Source: Bigelowiella natans CCMP2755
Taxonomy: Eukaryota; Cercozoa; Chlorarachniophyceae
Reading direction: 5' to 3'
DNA length: 57,500 bases
Assembly (NCBI GenBank): GCA_000320545.1
Contig: ADNK01001186.1
Coordinates: 12,501-70,000, forward strand
The first letter of the stretch is position 1. Every line of letters starts with the position of its first letter. The notes beneath the pieces were generated by a model. That model was not told where the DNA came from and made no database searches. It saw only the letters and a list, made by a program, of their open reading frames with translations. The position numbers were made by a program, and so were the translations under genes. Of this stretch, positions 35,837 to 46,963 are shown one piece after another.

Positions 35837-37799
35837 GCTAATGCATCCTATGCACATAGAGCAGACTTTTGGAAGGTGCGAGGACAGGTCCTTACGCATG
35901 AACATGAGGATCTGTCTGGTGATGGGAAAGTCTTCGATCAAGGCAGGAGCTTTCTCATCATGGTTATCATCGTCGTCGTTGCCGCCACGATTCTCTGCCT
36001 CATTTGCAAGCACAGAGTTCATTCGTTCGCTCTTATCCCCCGACCCATCCTTTCCGGCCCCCCTCCACATTTGGGGCAGCAACCTATTATCACGCGTGTG
36101 TTCGAAGATGAGATGGGCTGCCCCCACAAATAAAATATGCGGAGAGGTCAGCAATACCAGCAGGGGCCAATCTGTGTGTATCGTAGTTGTTGCATGTAGC
36201 CCGCGCGCACATGAGAGAGTGTTCTCAAACCTGCCGTTTCTTGCGAAAATGAGCTGCCTCCACGACTGATTGCATAGAGCTTAGATTAAAAGATCATCAC
36301 CTCTGATGCAGATGAGCCACCACCTCATATCTTCTTTCGTCATTATCCCTCCACTGTCTCTTCCATTGCGTGTTTTATATCTACTTCTGCCCGCCTCACC
36401 ACCACACAGCCTCACCCCTTATTACATCATACCCCGTGATCAGCAATATTTTCGTTGTCCTCATGGAGAGAGGGGTGGCGCGAGGAGTAGAAGCGGCGAA
36501 ACTCCTCCTGAGATATGGAGAAGTAGTCACACTTGTTGTATACAAAAGTCTGGTGGGTGAAGAATACGTGTCGAACACTTAATAACCCCCGCCTCCCCCC
36601 TGACACACACACACACACACGCACACACACACACACACGCACAAAGTTTGCTGATGCATATTCAGCTCACTAGTTCGTTAGTATAATGAGAAAGTCGCAT
36701 CATTCTCGTACACCTCTATCTCCTCCGAGCTGTCCTCCAGCATCGAGACCAGCCGCCAAACATCGTGAAATCTTTGCCAGAAGTACAACGACACATCAGC
36801 ACGTGGAAACTCCCAGCTGCGCTGCGTTAGGCTACTACCACCACTACTTACTACAACAACGACTACGACTACTATTATTATTATCTACACCGCCGCCGCC
36901 GCTAGTACTGCTGCTGCTGCTCCTGCTCGTTCTTACTACTTTGGGTCATTTTTGAGAGTGCGGTTGATGTGGGGGAAAGGAGAAGAAGGAAGGGCGCGTC
37001 CAGGGAACAGGTAACCTGGCCTATACCCAGCAGCAGTAGTAGCAGCAGCAGCACATGGCATCAAATAAGCAAAAAGCCACCACCGAACCACCATTACTAG
37101 CAGTAGGGCAGGGTACGGATGATGAAGTATAATGCTATGCTCTCACACTCCGAAGATGATGTTAGAGGGCTGTACCTTTTCGCAACTTTCTATTACAGCC
37201 TCCCCCACCCCCCCCACCCACACATCCACATACACACCGGTGCTCTTTTCTAAGGGTCGCAGAACTGCTGCTGGCATTTGTGAGGCATTTTCCTCTCGCT
37301 GCTACAACAACTATCTAATGACCTTTGCTCTGTCGATGTCCACACACCTTGCGACACGGCGCTCTTATAGCACTCCTGGCAAAGTAGAGCCCATTTGAGA
37401 GGTATTCAGACAACACATAAACCACACCCCCCAGTGTATGCTTCCTGTACTCTACAAGCAGTGGTGACTAATGAGGCCATGTTTACTACTAAGGCATTGA
37501 AAGCCTGTGAAAATCTGGAATTTCTATCTCTACACTAAATAATCCTTCCATACACATAATTCGAAACCTACTCGACCGAAGATCTACCCCCCCCCCCCTC
37601 CTTTGCTGCGACCATAACAGCTATGCAACAAGTTTCCTTCGTCCACTAATCTGACCTTCTCCGCATCCAAGTCTCCCATCGCCCTGTACGCCTGTGTGAA
37701 AGGGCAGATTTATTATTCAGCGCAGCTTTGTAGCACCATGGGGGGAGCGTATGCTCTGGCAGGTTGCTCTTAACACGATAGAATAAAAAGACAATGTCT

Positions 37800-37844
<45 letters not shown>

Positions 37845-38099
37845 AATTATTTTAGAATCAAAGTTAAGAGGGGGGGAGATTTATTGGAATCTTCTCGACA
37901 TAATGTAACCTCTCTTCTAACACATTTCTTGGGGGGGGGTTGCATCGTGAGGCGGTAGGTATTAGTTAATGAGATAAGGGGTTGGGAGCTAACACGAATC
38001 GACCCTTCCAAGACGGTAAAATATCGAGGATAATTGTACTGATGCCCTTCCTGAGTCCCGGGCCGCAACTATTGGGGGTTTGTGGTGTGCGCGTGTGTC

Positions 38100-38137
<38 letters not shown>

Positions 38138-39045
38138 TCAATAGCAAGTTAGCGCTTCTTGGCATAGTATAATTTTATACGTTCCATTCGAGCAGCGACT
38201 TCAAGGTGCCTGGCAGCAATCCGGGGCTGGACATCGCCCAGTCGAAACCCCACGTACATGTGGAGAGCCCTGCCAATCAGTCACACATCAATCAGACGGC
38301 GATCGATCTGACACGCCACCCCTCATCTCACCAAGGTCTCACGGGAAGACATAGACGAAGAAGAAGGAGGAGGAGGAGGAGGAGGAGGGAGGGGGGGGGG
38401 GAGGGGTTAAAAAAAGTTAACTATTCCGTGAAGATAGACTCAACGACCGACAACCTATTTTCTCCATCGCTCCCTACTTGTGTGCCCTTTTGCTGGTTGG
38501 AAGCCTTTAAGCCTCCCTCTCCCTTGCTTGCAGCATGCCCATATCCACCATCGTCCTTATCACCGTCATCATCGTCGTTACTATCGTCGTCATCATGGTC
38601 CACCACTGTTGCTGTTGCGCCATCGTCATTTCTCAATACTTTTTCCATCCATCTTTCAAGCACACGATTCTATGGAAGATGATAGATATCAACAGAGATG
38701 TGAGTAGACAGGAGGAGACTGCAAAGCTAACGAGCCAACCCCCCCATCCCCCCTCTCTCCCCCTCTCTCACTCTATACATCTTCTGCGGCTTTGATATAA
38801 TAATCAGGGTGTGCTGCAGGATGTTTGGTTTTTAAGTCTCGCGTCTCACTCACACGCAATTGGTGTAGGTGCGTTTGGCAGCCGCATTGCAGCTGCAAAA
38901 GCACGCATACGTCTACTCTTACTCTTTCTTCTCACCCCTTCCTCTTCCCTCCCGCTGATGATTAATGTGGTTCCATAATATCTGCGAGGTGGAGAAAGAG
39001 TCCGTTAGAACGCCAGCGCATGCAATTTTGATAGGAACTTAGTAT

Positions 39046-39115
<70 letters not shown>

Positions 39116-39385
39116 ATCTGTGGACGTTAGGTTACAAAGTCAGATCTTACGCAGCAAATTTGTCGCTCTGTGGTGAGAGAGAATATGCATTCTTCAGACT
39201 CTCCACTGCTCGATCCATGAGAGAGGAAGAAGAAGGAGAAGAAGAAGAAGAAGCAGAAGAAGAAGAAGACAGAGGTGCTGCAGTGGTGTTGCGATCATCA
39301 TTGGTGTCCTCAGTATGTTGACCCGCCTTCTCTCTTTTAATTTGTAGTGACTGGTGGAGATTTATAAGGCTGGATCCTTCGATTC

Positions 39386-39423
<38 letters not shown>

Positions 39424-39953
39424 GCAAGCACAAATGCACGCTAATCAGCGGCCAGTGCATGTTAGCACCGATTTGGAATAGAGTGCCGTTGTCTTGGCGG
39501 GATGATATAGCTATCAATAGATATAAGGTTATTACCTAAATTAAACCACAGCGTCGGTGATGCATGCGTGTGCCCCGTTGCCTCTAGGATTTGCAAACAC
39601 GAGTTGAGAAGAAAGTGAGTATCGCCTTGCATCCCAAAATTAAATTGGTATAGAGGTCAGAACAACTCAGAGCTGCTCTCACAACCTAATTACATTATGA
39701 TTACTATTACCTTGAAATGCTCTAACAGCTCTCTCCCACCACCTTTTAGGGTAGCAAGATCAAGATGGATAACATCGTTGCGTCAAAACGATGAATTTGT
39801 AGAAATGTAATCCCCCATCACCACCACCATGTCTTCAATTCAAAAATATAATGTGCAGGCAGTGATATTACCCAATCCTCGAAGCGGATTCTCCCGCCAT
39901 CACCTTAATCAACAAAAATTGGAGAAATAGATAACTTATGGATATACGCGCAC

Positions 39954-39996
<43 letters not shown>

Positions 39997-40003
39997 AGGG
40001 GAG

Positions 40004-40059
<56 letters not shown>

Positions 40060-40791
40060 AATAGGGCGTGCATCCTCAGCCCTCTTAGCATAAGTTATGA
40101 AGTTATCACGAGATTCGATTTGATCAAAGATTAACACCAGCGCTTCCGACTTGAGCTTCCTGCGCTGGGGATCCATTCGAACATCTACTATCATATCTGC
40201 GGCCTAAAAATATCAAGAAAGTGAGCAAAGCTCTTGGATCAGGGAATTTTGCCTCCTCGCAAAATAACATGGTAATTCTCTGGCTGCTTTCAAACATCCC
40301 TACTCCTCCTCCTCCCTGAATTCTTACTTGTTGAAAGGAGCTCAGTGCGTTACGATGGTGACCGAGCGAGGCAAATGCCAACCCCAAGTTGTAAATGACG
40401 ACTTCTTGATGCTGAAAAGCATGAGTCTGCCATAGAAAACATGCAGCAGTTAATTCAGTAAGACTATTATATGCTGCGGTCGTAGACTGTCCGGGAGATA
40501 CATTCACGCACCTTCAGAACATCGATATATGTCTTCGCGGCTTGTGCGAAATCTTTCTGACTTAAGAATTCATCACCCTAATGATTTCAAATGTGGGGAC
40601 TGTAAATGGTTTGCGGCACTTGCGTCTTTCGCACAATGCGCCGCATATCGTTGATTACTACTGTACCCCTCTATGAGAAAAACCTGTGCGATGAGCCTGA
40701 GTACGTCTTCTGCATTTTGTTGGCCTTCCAAAGAATTATCGATACGATCCGCCCATCCTTCGAAGCCCCTTCCAATTTCACAGTCAAACAT
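34142..40791 (-). CDS. Aspartyl/asparaginyl beta-hydroxylase with TPR-like N-terminus
   Basis: 2-oxoglutarate/Fe(II) dioxygenase of the ASPH family, which hydroxylates Asp/Asn residues of EGF-like domains in the secretory route of animals. Exons: 40791-40684, 40577-40512, 40426-40328, 40203-40110, 39903-39872, 38669-38455, 38269-38200, 37691-37656, 37375-37323, 37020-36937, 36816-36714, 36549-36433, 36265-35867, 35733-35679, 35498-35428, 35251-35222, 34866-34828, 34453-34370, then a poorly defined last exon ending near 34142. The catalytic half reads FSILASSSHLRPHCG|PSN, RLRLHLPIILP, GWEKGKVLVLDDSYDHE|VWN and LLLDIWHPHL. It aligns residue by residue with the animal enzyme and keeps the His and Arg positions. 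The N-terminal exons encode TPR-like helices and an EF-hand-like segment. No membrane anchor is evident, so the true 5' end may be missing. Confidence 0.88.
34489..34602. repeat. Compound (CTA)n(CA)n(GA)n(G)n tract in AspH intron
   Basis: Four successive simple repeats between AspH exons 34866-34828 and 34453-34370. The G tract at about 34573-34590 is long enough to be error-prone. Confidence 0.95.
34621..34654. repeat. 17-base perfect tandem duplication
   Basis: Two copies of ACGAAAACGGGTGAATA at 34621-34637 and 34638-34654, in an AspH intron. Confidence 0.95.
35044..35107. repeat. 32-base perfect tandem duplication
   Basis: Two identical units at 35044-35075 and 35076-35107, each beginning ATATGTGCCCTTGAAAC and ending ATATCCGCC, inside the AspH intron between exons 35251-35222 and 34866-34828. 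Confidence 0.97.
35565..36642. repeat. Three (CA)n tracts in successive AspH introns
   Basis: CA runs at about 35563-35592, 35803-35834 and 36603-36640. All read (TG)n in the AspH transcript and lie upstream of the acceptors of the following exons. Confidence 0.9.
37803..38135. repeat. (TA)n and (GT)n tracts in AspH intron
   Basis: A TA run at about 37803-37841 and a GT run at about 38102-38135, in the intron between exons 38269-38200 and 37691-37656. Confidence 0.95.
39048..39425. repeat. (TA)n(GT)n, (GAA)n and (CA)n tracts in AspH intron
   Basis: TA-GT composite at 39048-39110, GAA/GCA triplets at about 39222-39270 and a CA run at 39390-39423, all in the 1.2-kb intron before exon 38669-38455. 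Confidence 0.92.
39956..40055. repeat. (GT)n(GA)n compound tract in AspH intron
   Basis: GT run at about 39957-39990 and GA run at about 40009-40054, in the intron between exons 40203-40110 and 39903-39872. Confidence 0.95.
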
Positions 40792-42367
40792 TTTAATCAA
40801 GAGCGGAGAGAGGGAGGGGGTGAGGGGGGGGAAGGGATACAAAAAAGGGCAAATGTGATCTCACGTGTATATGGCCAGCAGAGCGGCGAGGAGAGCAACG
40901 ATAGATCCCGTAGTGCTAGCTGAAGCCATTCGGAAGGAAGCGATGCCGCTAGTTCAAATCCGGCCTCTCCATTCTGCTTCTTCTCTCGTCACAAAGTACT
41001 CACGCCAGGCACACGTTATTTAGATCTATCGGACGACTCCACTGTTATTCCATGAGAGCTCCGGTTCCGTTTTCTTGGGACATTCTTCCGAAAAAATAAA
41101 TATAAATAAACCTTAGTCATCTGTGCGACAACTATCACATTTCCGTTTTTCGTGAGTGTTTTTTAAGGGGCCGTTTCTAAATCTAGGGGCCTCTCTTCGT
41201 CAGACGTACAATCTCTTTCGTCTGTAAACAGGTCAACTTTGCGCAGAATCCCGGAACAGAGAAATTTGTCAGTTTTTTTGGTTAAACAGGGGAAATAAGA
41301 TCTTATCAACATTTTTTTGTTAGTCATTATTTATGGAAGTCAATTCTAAAAAGTGATAAAAGTCATTACCAGCCTCTGATATGAAATTTATTGGCTGTTA
41401 CTCACCACAAAACACTTCAGGCAAACAAACTCCAAAACCTTACACACCCAAATACCGACGCCAAGAAAACCCAAAAAGGCCATCCATGAGTTAAATTGCG
41501 TCTGTGTTTTTTCTTGTGCGACAGACTTTTAAAGTGGGGGAAATAATTAGCTCAGGATTTCCCATCTTTTGATGTCGTTGCTTTTTATTTAAAGTAACTT
41601 GTTTGCTTACGACAGGTATTTATTGTTGGCTATGAGGTTTTATTGCTTCCAATTTTCCAGATAATTCCTTGAACACAATCTTACGTTCGAAACTTGCGGT
41701 TGCCTTGCCAAACCTGTCCTTTTCCCATCCTTTCAGACGCAGGATACCTTACAAAAGAGAGTTCGAATCTGAGAATGTATGTAATTTTACGGAAATTAGC
41801 AGAAGCGACATGATTTTTAATCCTCAATATTTTATTATACGGCCAACTTTCAAGTCAGGGGTGCGGCTTCCGAAAATTCGAATTGGGCGATAGTTCTCCA
41901 GAAATATTCAAAATAATCCTGATTCCTACTAAAATACACGGCAAAATAAACATTCATTTATCTGTCATCACGGAAATAAATCTGGAATTCACTGAATTCT
42001 TACTTTGATCTATTTAATTGCAGAAAAACACAACTGATTCCGCTGTAGTCCCCTGCCTCTACACCTGACGGAAGAGGTACCAGAGTACGCTGTAGTCAAG
42101 GGTTTCAGGGGGCTAAAGTAGAGACTAGAGTGGTATGCTCCTTTCCATAACCAAATTTAATGTGATTATCCTGAAAAAAAATGGAAAAAAGGCAAGAAAG
42201 CACGCTGACTGACTTCTCAGGCGGTCTCCCGGTTTTAACCAGCATCTGTTTTCCCCCCCAAATTGTACATGCAGGGGTCGTGTAGTGACATATTATTAAA
42301 GTGCTGGAGCCAAAACGAACGGCATAGAACTTGAGGGCACCGGAAGGAGGGTAGACGTGGCAAGTGG
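40792..42367. other. Spacer between divergent AspH and MYB genes
   Basis: About 1.6 kb, AT-rich from about 41080, without long microsatellites. It must contain both upstream regions. Short open frames (for example 41669-41893, +) show no family features. A box-B-like GTTCAAATCC at about 40953 lacks the rest of a tRNA. Confidence 0.5.
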
Positions 42368-43187
42368 ATGTACCTCCTCCCAGCGAATCAACGGAAGGAT
42401 GTCCTTCCTCCTAGAAGCACGGTAAAAACAGAATCATTGAATCCCAGAGAAATTACTCCTTCGACCCCATCGCCGCCCTTGCCACTAAATTCTATTCGCC
42501 AGAATGCGCATCCATTGGAAGCGCTTATTAAAGCAGCACAAGAAAAGGAGCACGAGTTCGATCATGGTTTCGATGGTGAGAACCAGGGAGTCAGGCATAA
42601 CGGGCGAGTAGTTAGCGGAAACAAGCGACGTCGTGAAGAGGATAAAATAATGAGCAATAAGCTCCAACGTGAGCTGAAGGAACAGATTTACAACCCAAAG
42701 GAACAGCAGCAGAGTACCCACATCGTAGTGGATCAGGCTGACGAAATACTGAAACTCAAACAGGAAAATGAGCTGTTGCGTCGTCAAATGGGTCTCCTTC
42801 CACCTCAGCGGCTGAAAGCAACGAGACAGGTAAATGGTAATAACTCCAGCAGCAGTTCTAGCTGCAGCAGCAACACCACAGCGCAGGCAGCCGCTTCAGA
42901 TGATGGGACGAGGTCTACGATGCGCGGCGAGGGTGATAGCAAATGGCCGAGCGGGAAAACTTCTAATGTAATAGAGAGAAATGGCAGGAAGAAAAGTGTT
43001 GCGGCGTCCAACGAGAGTAAGGAGGGATTCGCTGCAATGGGGGGGGGTTGCAGCAATGATGGTGGCGCTAACGCAGTAAGAAATTATGATCTACATCACG
43101 ACCGAAGTGGCGGCGAAGCCAACAGAAAAAATACTTATAGTAGTAGTAGTAGTAGTAGTTGTTGTAATAGTAGTGGCAGTAGTAGTG

Positions 43188-43226
<39 letters not shown>

Positions 43227-43534
43227 CAAATGCAGGAGATCCGCCGCCTCCGAAAAAATTAAAAACAGCAGTCGCGCGGAATGGCAATGCAATCCAACAA
43301 AGTGCCAGAAGTCGTTCTCCTCCTAATTCATCCCCCTCCCCCCACCTGCTCCCGAATCTCACGTCTGCGGCCACAATGGTCTCGCAGCATGATAATAGAC
43401 ATCTGTATCGCCACCATCATCAGCTGCAACACCAACATCGGGCCCTTGTGGGCAATTACGCTACGATGACGACGGGGCAAGAAACGATTTCTCGAGCAAG
43501 AAGCAGTGCCGCTACGACCGCCTCTACTCTTCCC

Positions 43535-43566
<32 letters not shown>

Positions 43567-44181
43567 GACGCTGTTACCATCATCTAATCCCGCAGTGAAC
43601 CAAAAACTTGCGGCAGCAGCCTCCTTGCCAAGCATACCACGACTGCCTGCCCTTTCTCTTCCGTTTCTTGCGTCAGCAGCAGAAGGGAGGAGAAGCGTCG
43701 ACCGCAACTTCGCTCTCCACCGGCACCAGTACCAGCTCACTGCTGCAGATGCGAATACCACGATAACAATGTCGGCTATGGGTGGTGGCATAAGAGGGGG
43801 GCAGATGGCAAAGGGGGGGCTCCTGGCCATATCATCGTCGTCGTCGTCGTTGTCCTCGTCTTCAAACGCAAACTACCAACGCCAAAACCTCGCCCTCCAT
43901 CCCCATAGTGCCCTTCATCAGCAACCGCAACCGTCGCCAGCGCGGCACTTGCTGGTGCGCCCCCATACCTACCATTATCAAAAGCAGCAGACGACGCAGC
44001 TGCTTCGCCCCCCTCCCCTACCATGCTCTTCCGCATCATCCCCGAGCGGCAACCCCACAAATTCCAACGGAGCTGTGGTAAAGGCCGAAGGCGGGCTGCT
44101 GTTCTCCCATGATGGCGTTTACGATATGGGGGGTCATTGTGGTGGCAACAGCATCGGTAGTAATGCGAACCCCTACCTAGC

Positions 44182-44216
<35 letters not shown>

Positions 44217-45154
44217 TGATGATGATGATGATGATGGCAGGCGGGGAGGGCGACCTCGGCCAGATTCACTCCATCATGTCGCCAACCAAGAGACGGCGAG
44301 TGAGGGAGCGAAAACCGTGGAACGAAGAGGACGACGAGCTCCTCCACAGCATCGTCAGTCAGCACCCGGACAAGAAGAGGATTAAATGGGCCGGCGTGGC
44401 GAAGTTCTTCCCTGGCCGCATTGGGAAGCAGTGCCGCGAGCGGTACCCCACGTAGAAAGAGGAGAGTGATCCTAACCCCGCAGGCAGCCTTCTTTCTTTC
44501 GCGCTATAATCGCATAGAAAGCGTAGCGAGAGGGTGCCATCCTAGAGCTAGGGTCAGTGGTGGTTCTCATATTCACCACGGCGACCCCTTTCTTTCCTCC
44601 ACATATCGATCGATCTCTATCTAATATGCATACTCCTACGAGGCGGCTGTCATAAGGGGCCGCATTGACACTCGCAACCAATGTAACCGATATTTATCCC
44701 CCCCCCCCCCCCCGCCCCTCTCCACCATCCATCCATCAGGTGGCATAATTTGCTCAACCCAACCATAAAGAAGGGGCCGTGGGGCAGCGACGAAGACAAC
44801 ATCCTCATCGAGGCTCATCAGCGGCATGGAACAAGATGGGCTAAAATCGCCAAGCTTCTCCCCGGCAGGTGTGCGGATCGTTTGCATCTTTCAGAATATG
44901 CTAACGACGATTTCTTGTCCCCCACCCCACCTTCGCCTTCACTGCTATATTCATTAAAAATTGTCGGAAGCTGCCACCCGTCATATCACACTATGCTACG
45001 TTGCCTTATGCTCGTTAGAACGGATAATGCCATTAAAAACCGATGGAACTCGACCATGAGGCGGGTGGCTCTACAGCAAAACCAGAAACAAACTGGGAAG
45101 AAAAGTCGTAAGGGTATTCTTACTGTTTTTATCAATGATAGTAGTAAATTTTAG
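42368..45154 (+). CDS. R2R3-type MYB DNA-binding protein with long low-complexity N-terminus
   Basis: Probable nuclear transcription regulator. Exons: 42368-44442, 44740-44868, 45019-45154, phase-consistent. The MYB repeats lie at the C-terminus. The first repeat, starting RKPWNEEDDELLHSIV and ending FFPGRIGKQCRERW, has its last Trp created by the exon 1-2 junction. The second runs KKGPWGSDEDNILIEAHQ, GTRWAKIAKLLPGR and TDNAIKNRWNS. Trp spacing fits tandem MYB repeats; the first has a longer linker (HPDKKRIK) before its middle Trp. A basic KRRRVRER segment precedes the repeats. The preceding 630 or so residues are Ser/Asn/Gln/Ala-rich, with Ser runs encoded by AGT, TCA and TCG/TCC triplet repeats and a short Met run from ATG triplets. 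The start is the first ATG of the frame and could lie further upstream. Confidence 0.88.
43135..43227. repeat. (AGT)n coding repeat in MYB exon 1
   Basis: AGT triplets encode Ser runs. Further Ser-coding triplet tracts lie at about 43529-43567 (TCA) and 44182-44215 (AGT), followed by ATG triplets to about 44236. Confidence 0.95.
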
Positions 45155-45235
45155 TAATAGTAGCGTCCATAATCTTCCTGCTGTTTTTATTCAATTTTTG
45201 GGCGGCAATCAATGTTGACTACTAGCACACACGTA

Positions 45236-45276
<41 letters not shown>

Positions 45277-45672
45277 CACGTTAATTTTATGCCAACTACG
45301 CAGCGAATAAGCGGCTTTACTGGTATTGCTGGAGCATTGTACAGAAGGGCAATGAAAGGAGCGTCTTCCCGGGGGGCTGCAACTACGACAATGCACAGGA
45401 CGATGGTTATAATCCTACCCAGGAAGGAGGAGGAGGAGGAAGAGAGGGGGTGGCTCCACAACAGCAGTAGCAGCTCGGTTCGTGGTGTATGACATTATGG
45501 AATACATATCCACAACGACGCCTTCTTCCCTGCCCGTTTCTTGAATATTGATATCTTAGATGCTCGATACTAGTTCTGTTCATACGTAATAATACCCTCT
45601 TCCTCGTTGATTCGTTGGGCGAGTCGCTTCTACTCGACAGCTAAATGAGGGGTGCCCTGTGTGTGTGTGTGT

Positions 45673-45721
<49 letters not shown>

Positions 45722-46963
45722 CGTTTGCGTGCCATTGTGCCTAGAGCAGCTGGTAGCAAATACAACTCGATATTAGCATTTTCACACTCGACTCATAAGA
45801 AGTTGAATCATTTTACGACACCGGACAAATAAAAAGTTCGTACTTCAATTTTGCGAGCGTTGTAGGAGCGCGGGGTTTCCACTATTTTTAAGAAATTTGT
45901 TTGGCACTTCCCCGCAATTATCATATCATTTTTCACCAAAAACGCATACGAGCCACCGGCATTCACGTTTCTTCCAGCCGCCTACCACTGGGTATTATGG
46001 CTCACATTGAGTTAGTGAGACTTATTCGTGACTTTTGTAAGCTGTAGCTATGAAGACACTTTGAGGACTCGCTACGCCAGAATGGCATTGAATGTACATT
46101 AGATCGATTCCGTCATCGTCATGCGTCATCATCATCATCATCACTAGATCAATGCATCATACAATTTAGAGACGATGGATACCTTTCATATGTGTGCGCG
46201 TCTAGACAGATCTAGAGATCCCGGCACGGCTGCGCATGACAGCGGGTTGTATTACGTAGTGGCGGTCGTAGTGCTAAAGTGGGCTGCCACATACCATGCT
46301 AGCATGCAGCATTATCAGCGCTAGAGCGCCCTAGCTAGCTAGCCTGGTAGCTACGACGCGATGTGTGAGACGGATGTAATGAAATGTTCAAACGAACGAC
46401 GCGATGTGTGTACGCTGCGAAACGAGCCATACCCAGCACATAGCATAGCTAGCTAGCTCGGAAAACGTTATGTCATTATGCCACTGCATCGCTAGATCGC
46501 GCATGTGCAGTATTATTAGAGTAAGTCGCCCATCGCATTGCGCTAGTGCTAGATTATTACTGATGACATATAAACTGCAGCATGTAGCATCGCATCGATA
46601 CGATTTACACACGCGCACGTATGTGCATGTACATGCATGCGCGGTAAAATAGCATTTCCAGACTTAGTCAGCCATACTAGCTAGCTAGTATAATAAGTAA
46701 TGAAGATGCATAGCGATGAAATGAGCATTGAAAAATATAAAAAGGTATCATCTCTCGATCGTATCGCGCTGGTTGCTTCATCTGGCAGCTATGCTAGCGT
46801 CATTATTTTCTGGTCTAGTGCTAAAGTGGTGATAAATTGTTCACCCTCGCTAGCTCATGAACAATTGCGCATGATTCCTTTAGTGCACCGTATCGCTTTA
46901 CCTTGCACTTAATAAGCTCTGCAAGAGTTGATACTCCGTCTCTGCTAGGTCACAATGTTTATT
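45155..46963. other. Spacer with (CA)n, (GT)n and GCTAGC clusters
   Basis: Convergent spacer between MYB and the Cys-rich gene. It holds a CA run at 45236-45273 and GT/GC runs at about 45659-45715. From about 46290 to 46850 GCTAGC occurs about eight times (overlaps counted) with GCATGC and TCTAGA words. No coding region is recognised. Confidence 0.8.

Noticed and set aside
39354-39790. Plus-strand exon-like pieces (PIWNRVPLSWRDDIAI and a second short frame)
   Set aside because: They lie inside an AspH intron on the opposite strand, could not be joined to any other plus-strand exon, and have no recognisable family.
40900-40985. tRNA-like segment with a B-box-like GTTCAAATCC
   Set aside because: The T-stem has a mismatch, no D-arm A-box or matching 5' acceptor strand is present, and no anticodon arm can be drawn. 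Most likely chance.
43068-43374. Tyr- or Leu-rich minus-strand frames opposite the MYB exon
   Set aside because: They are antisense readings of the AGT repeat that encodes Ser in the MYB protein.
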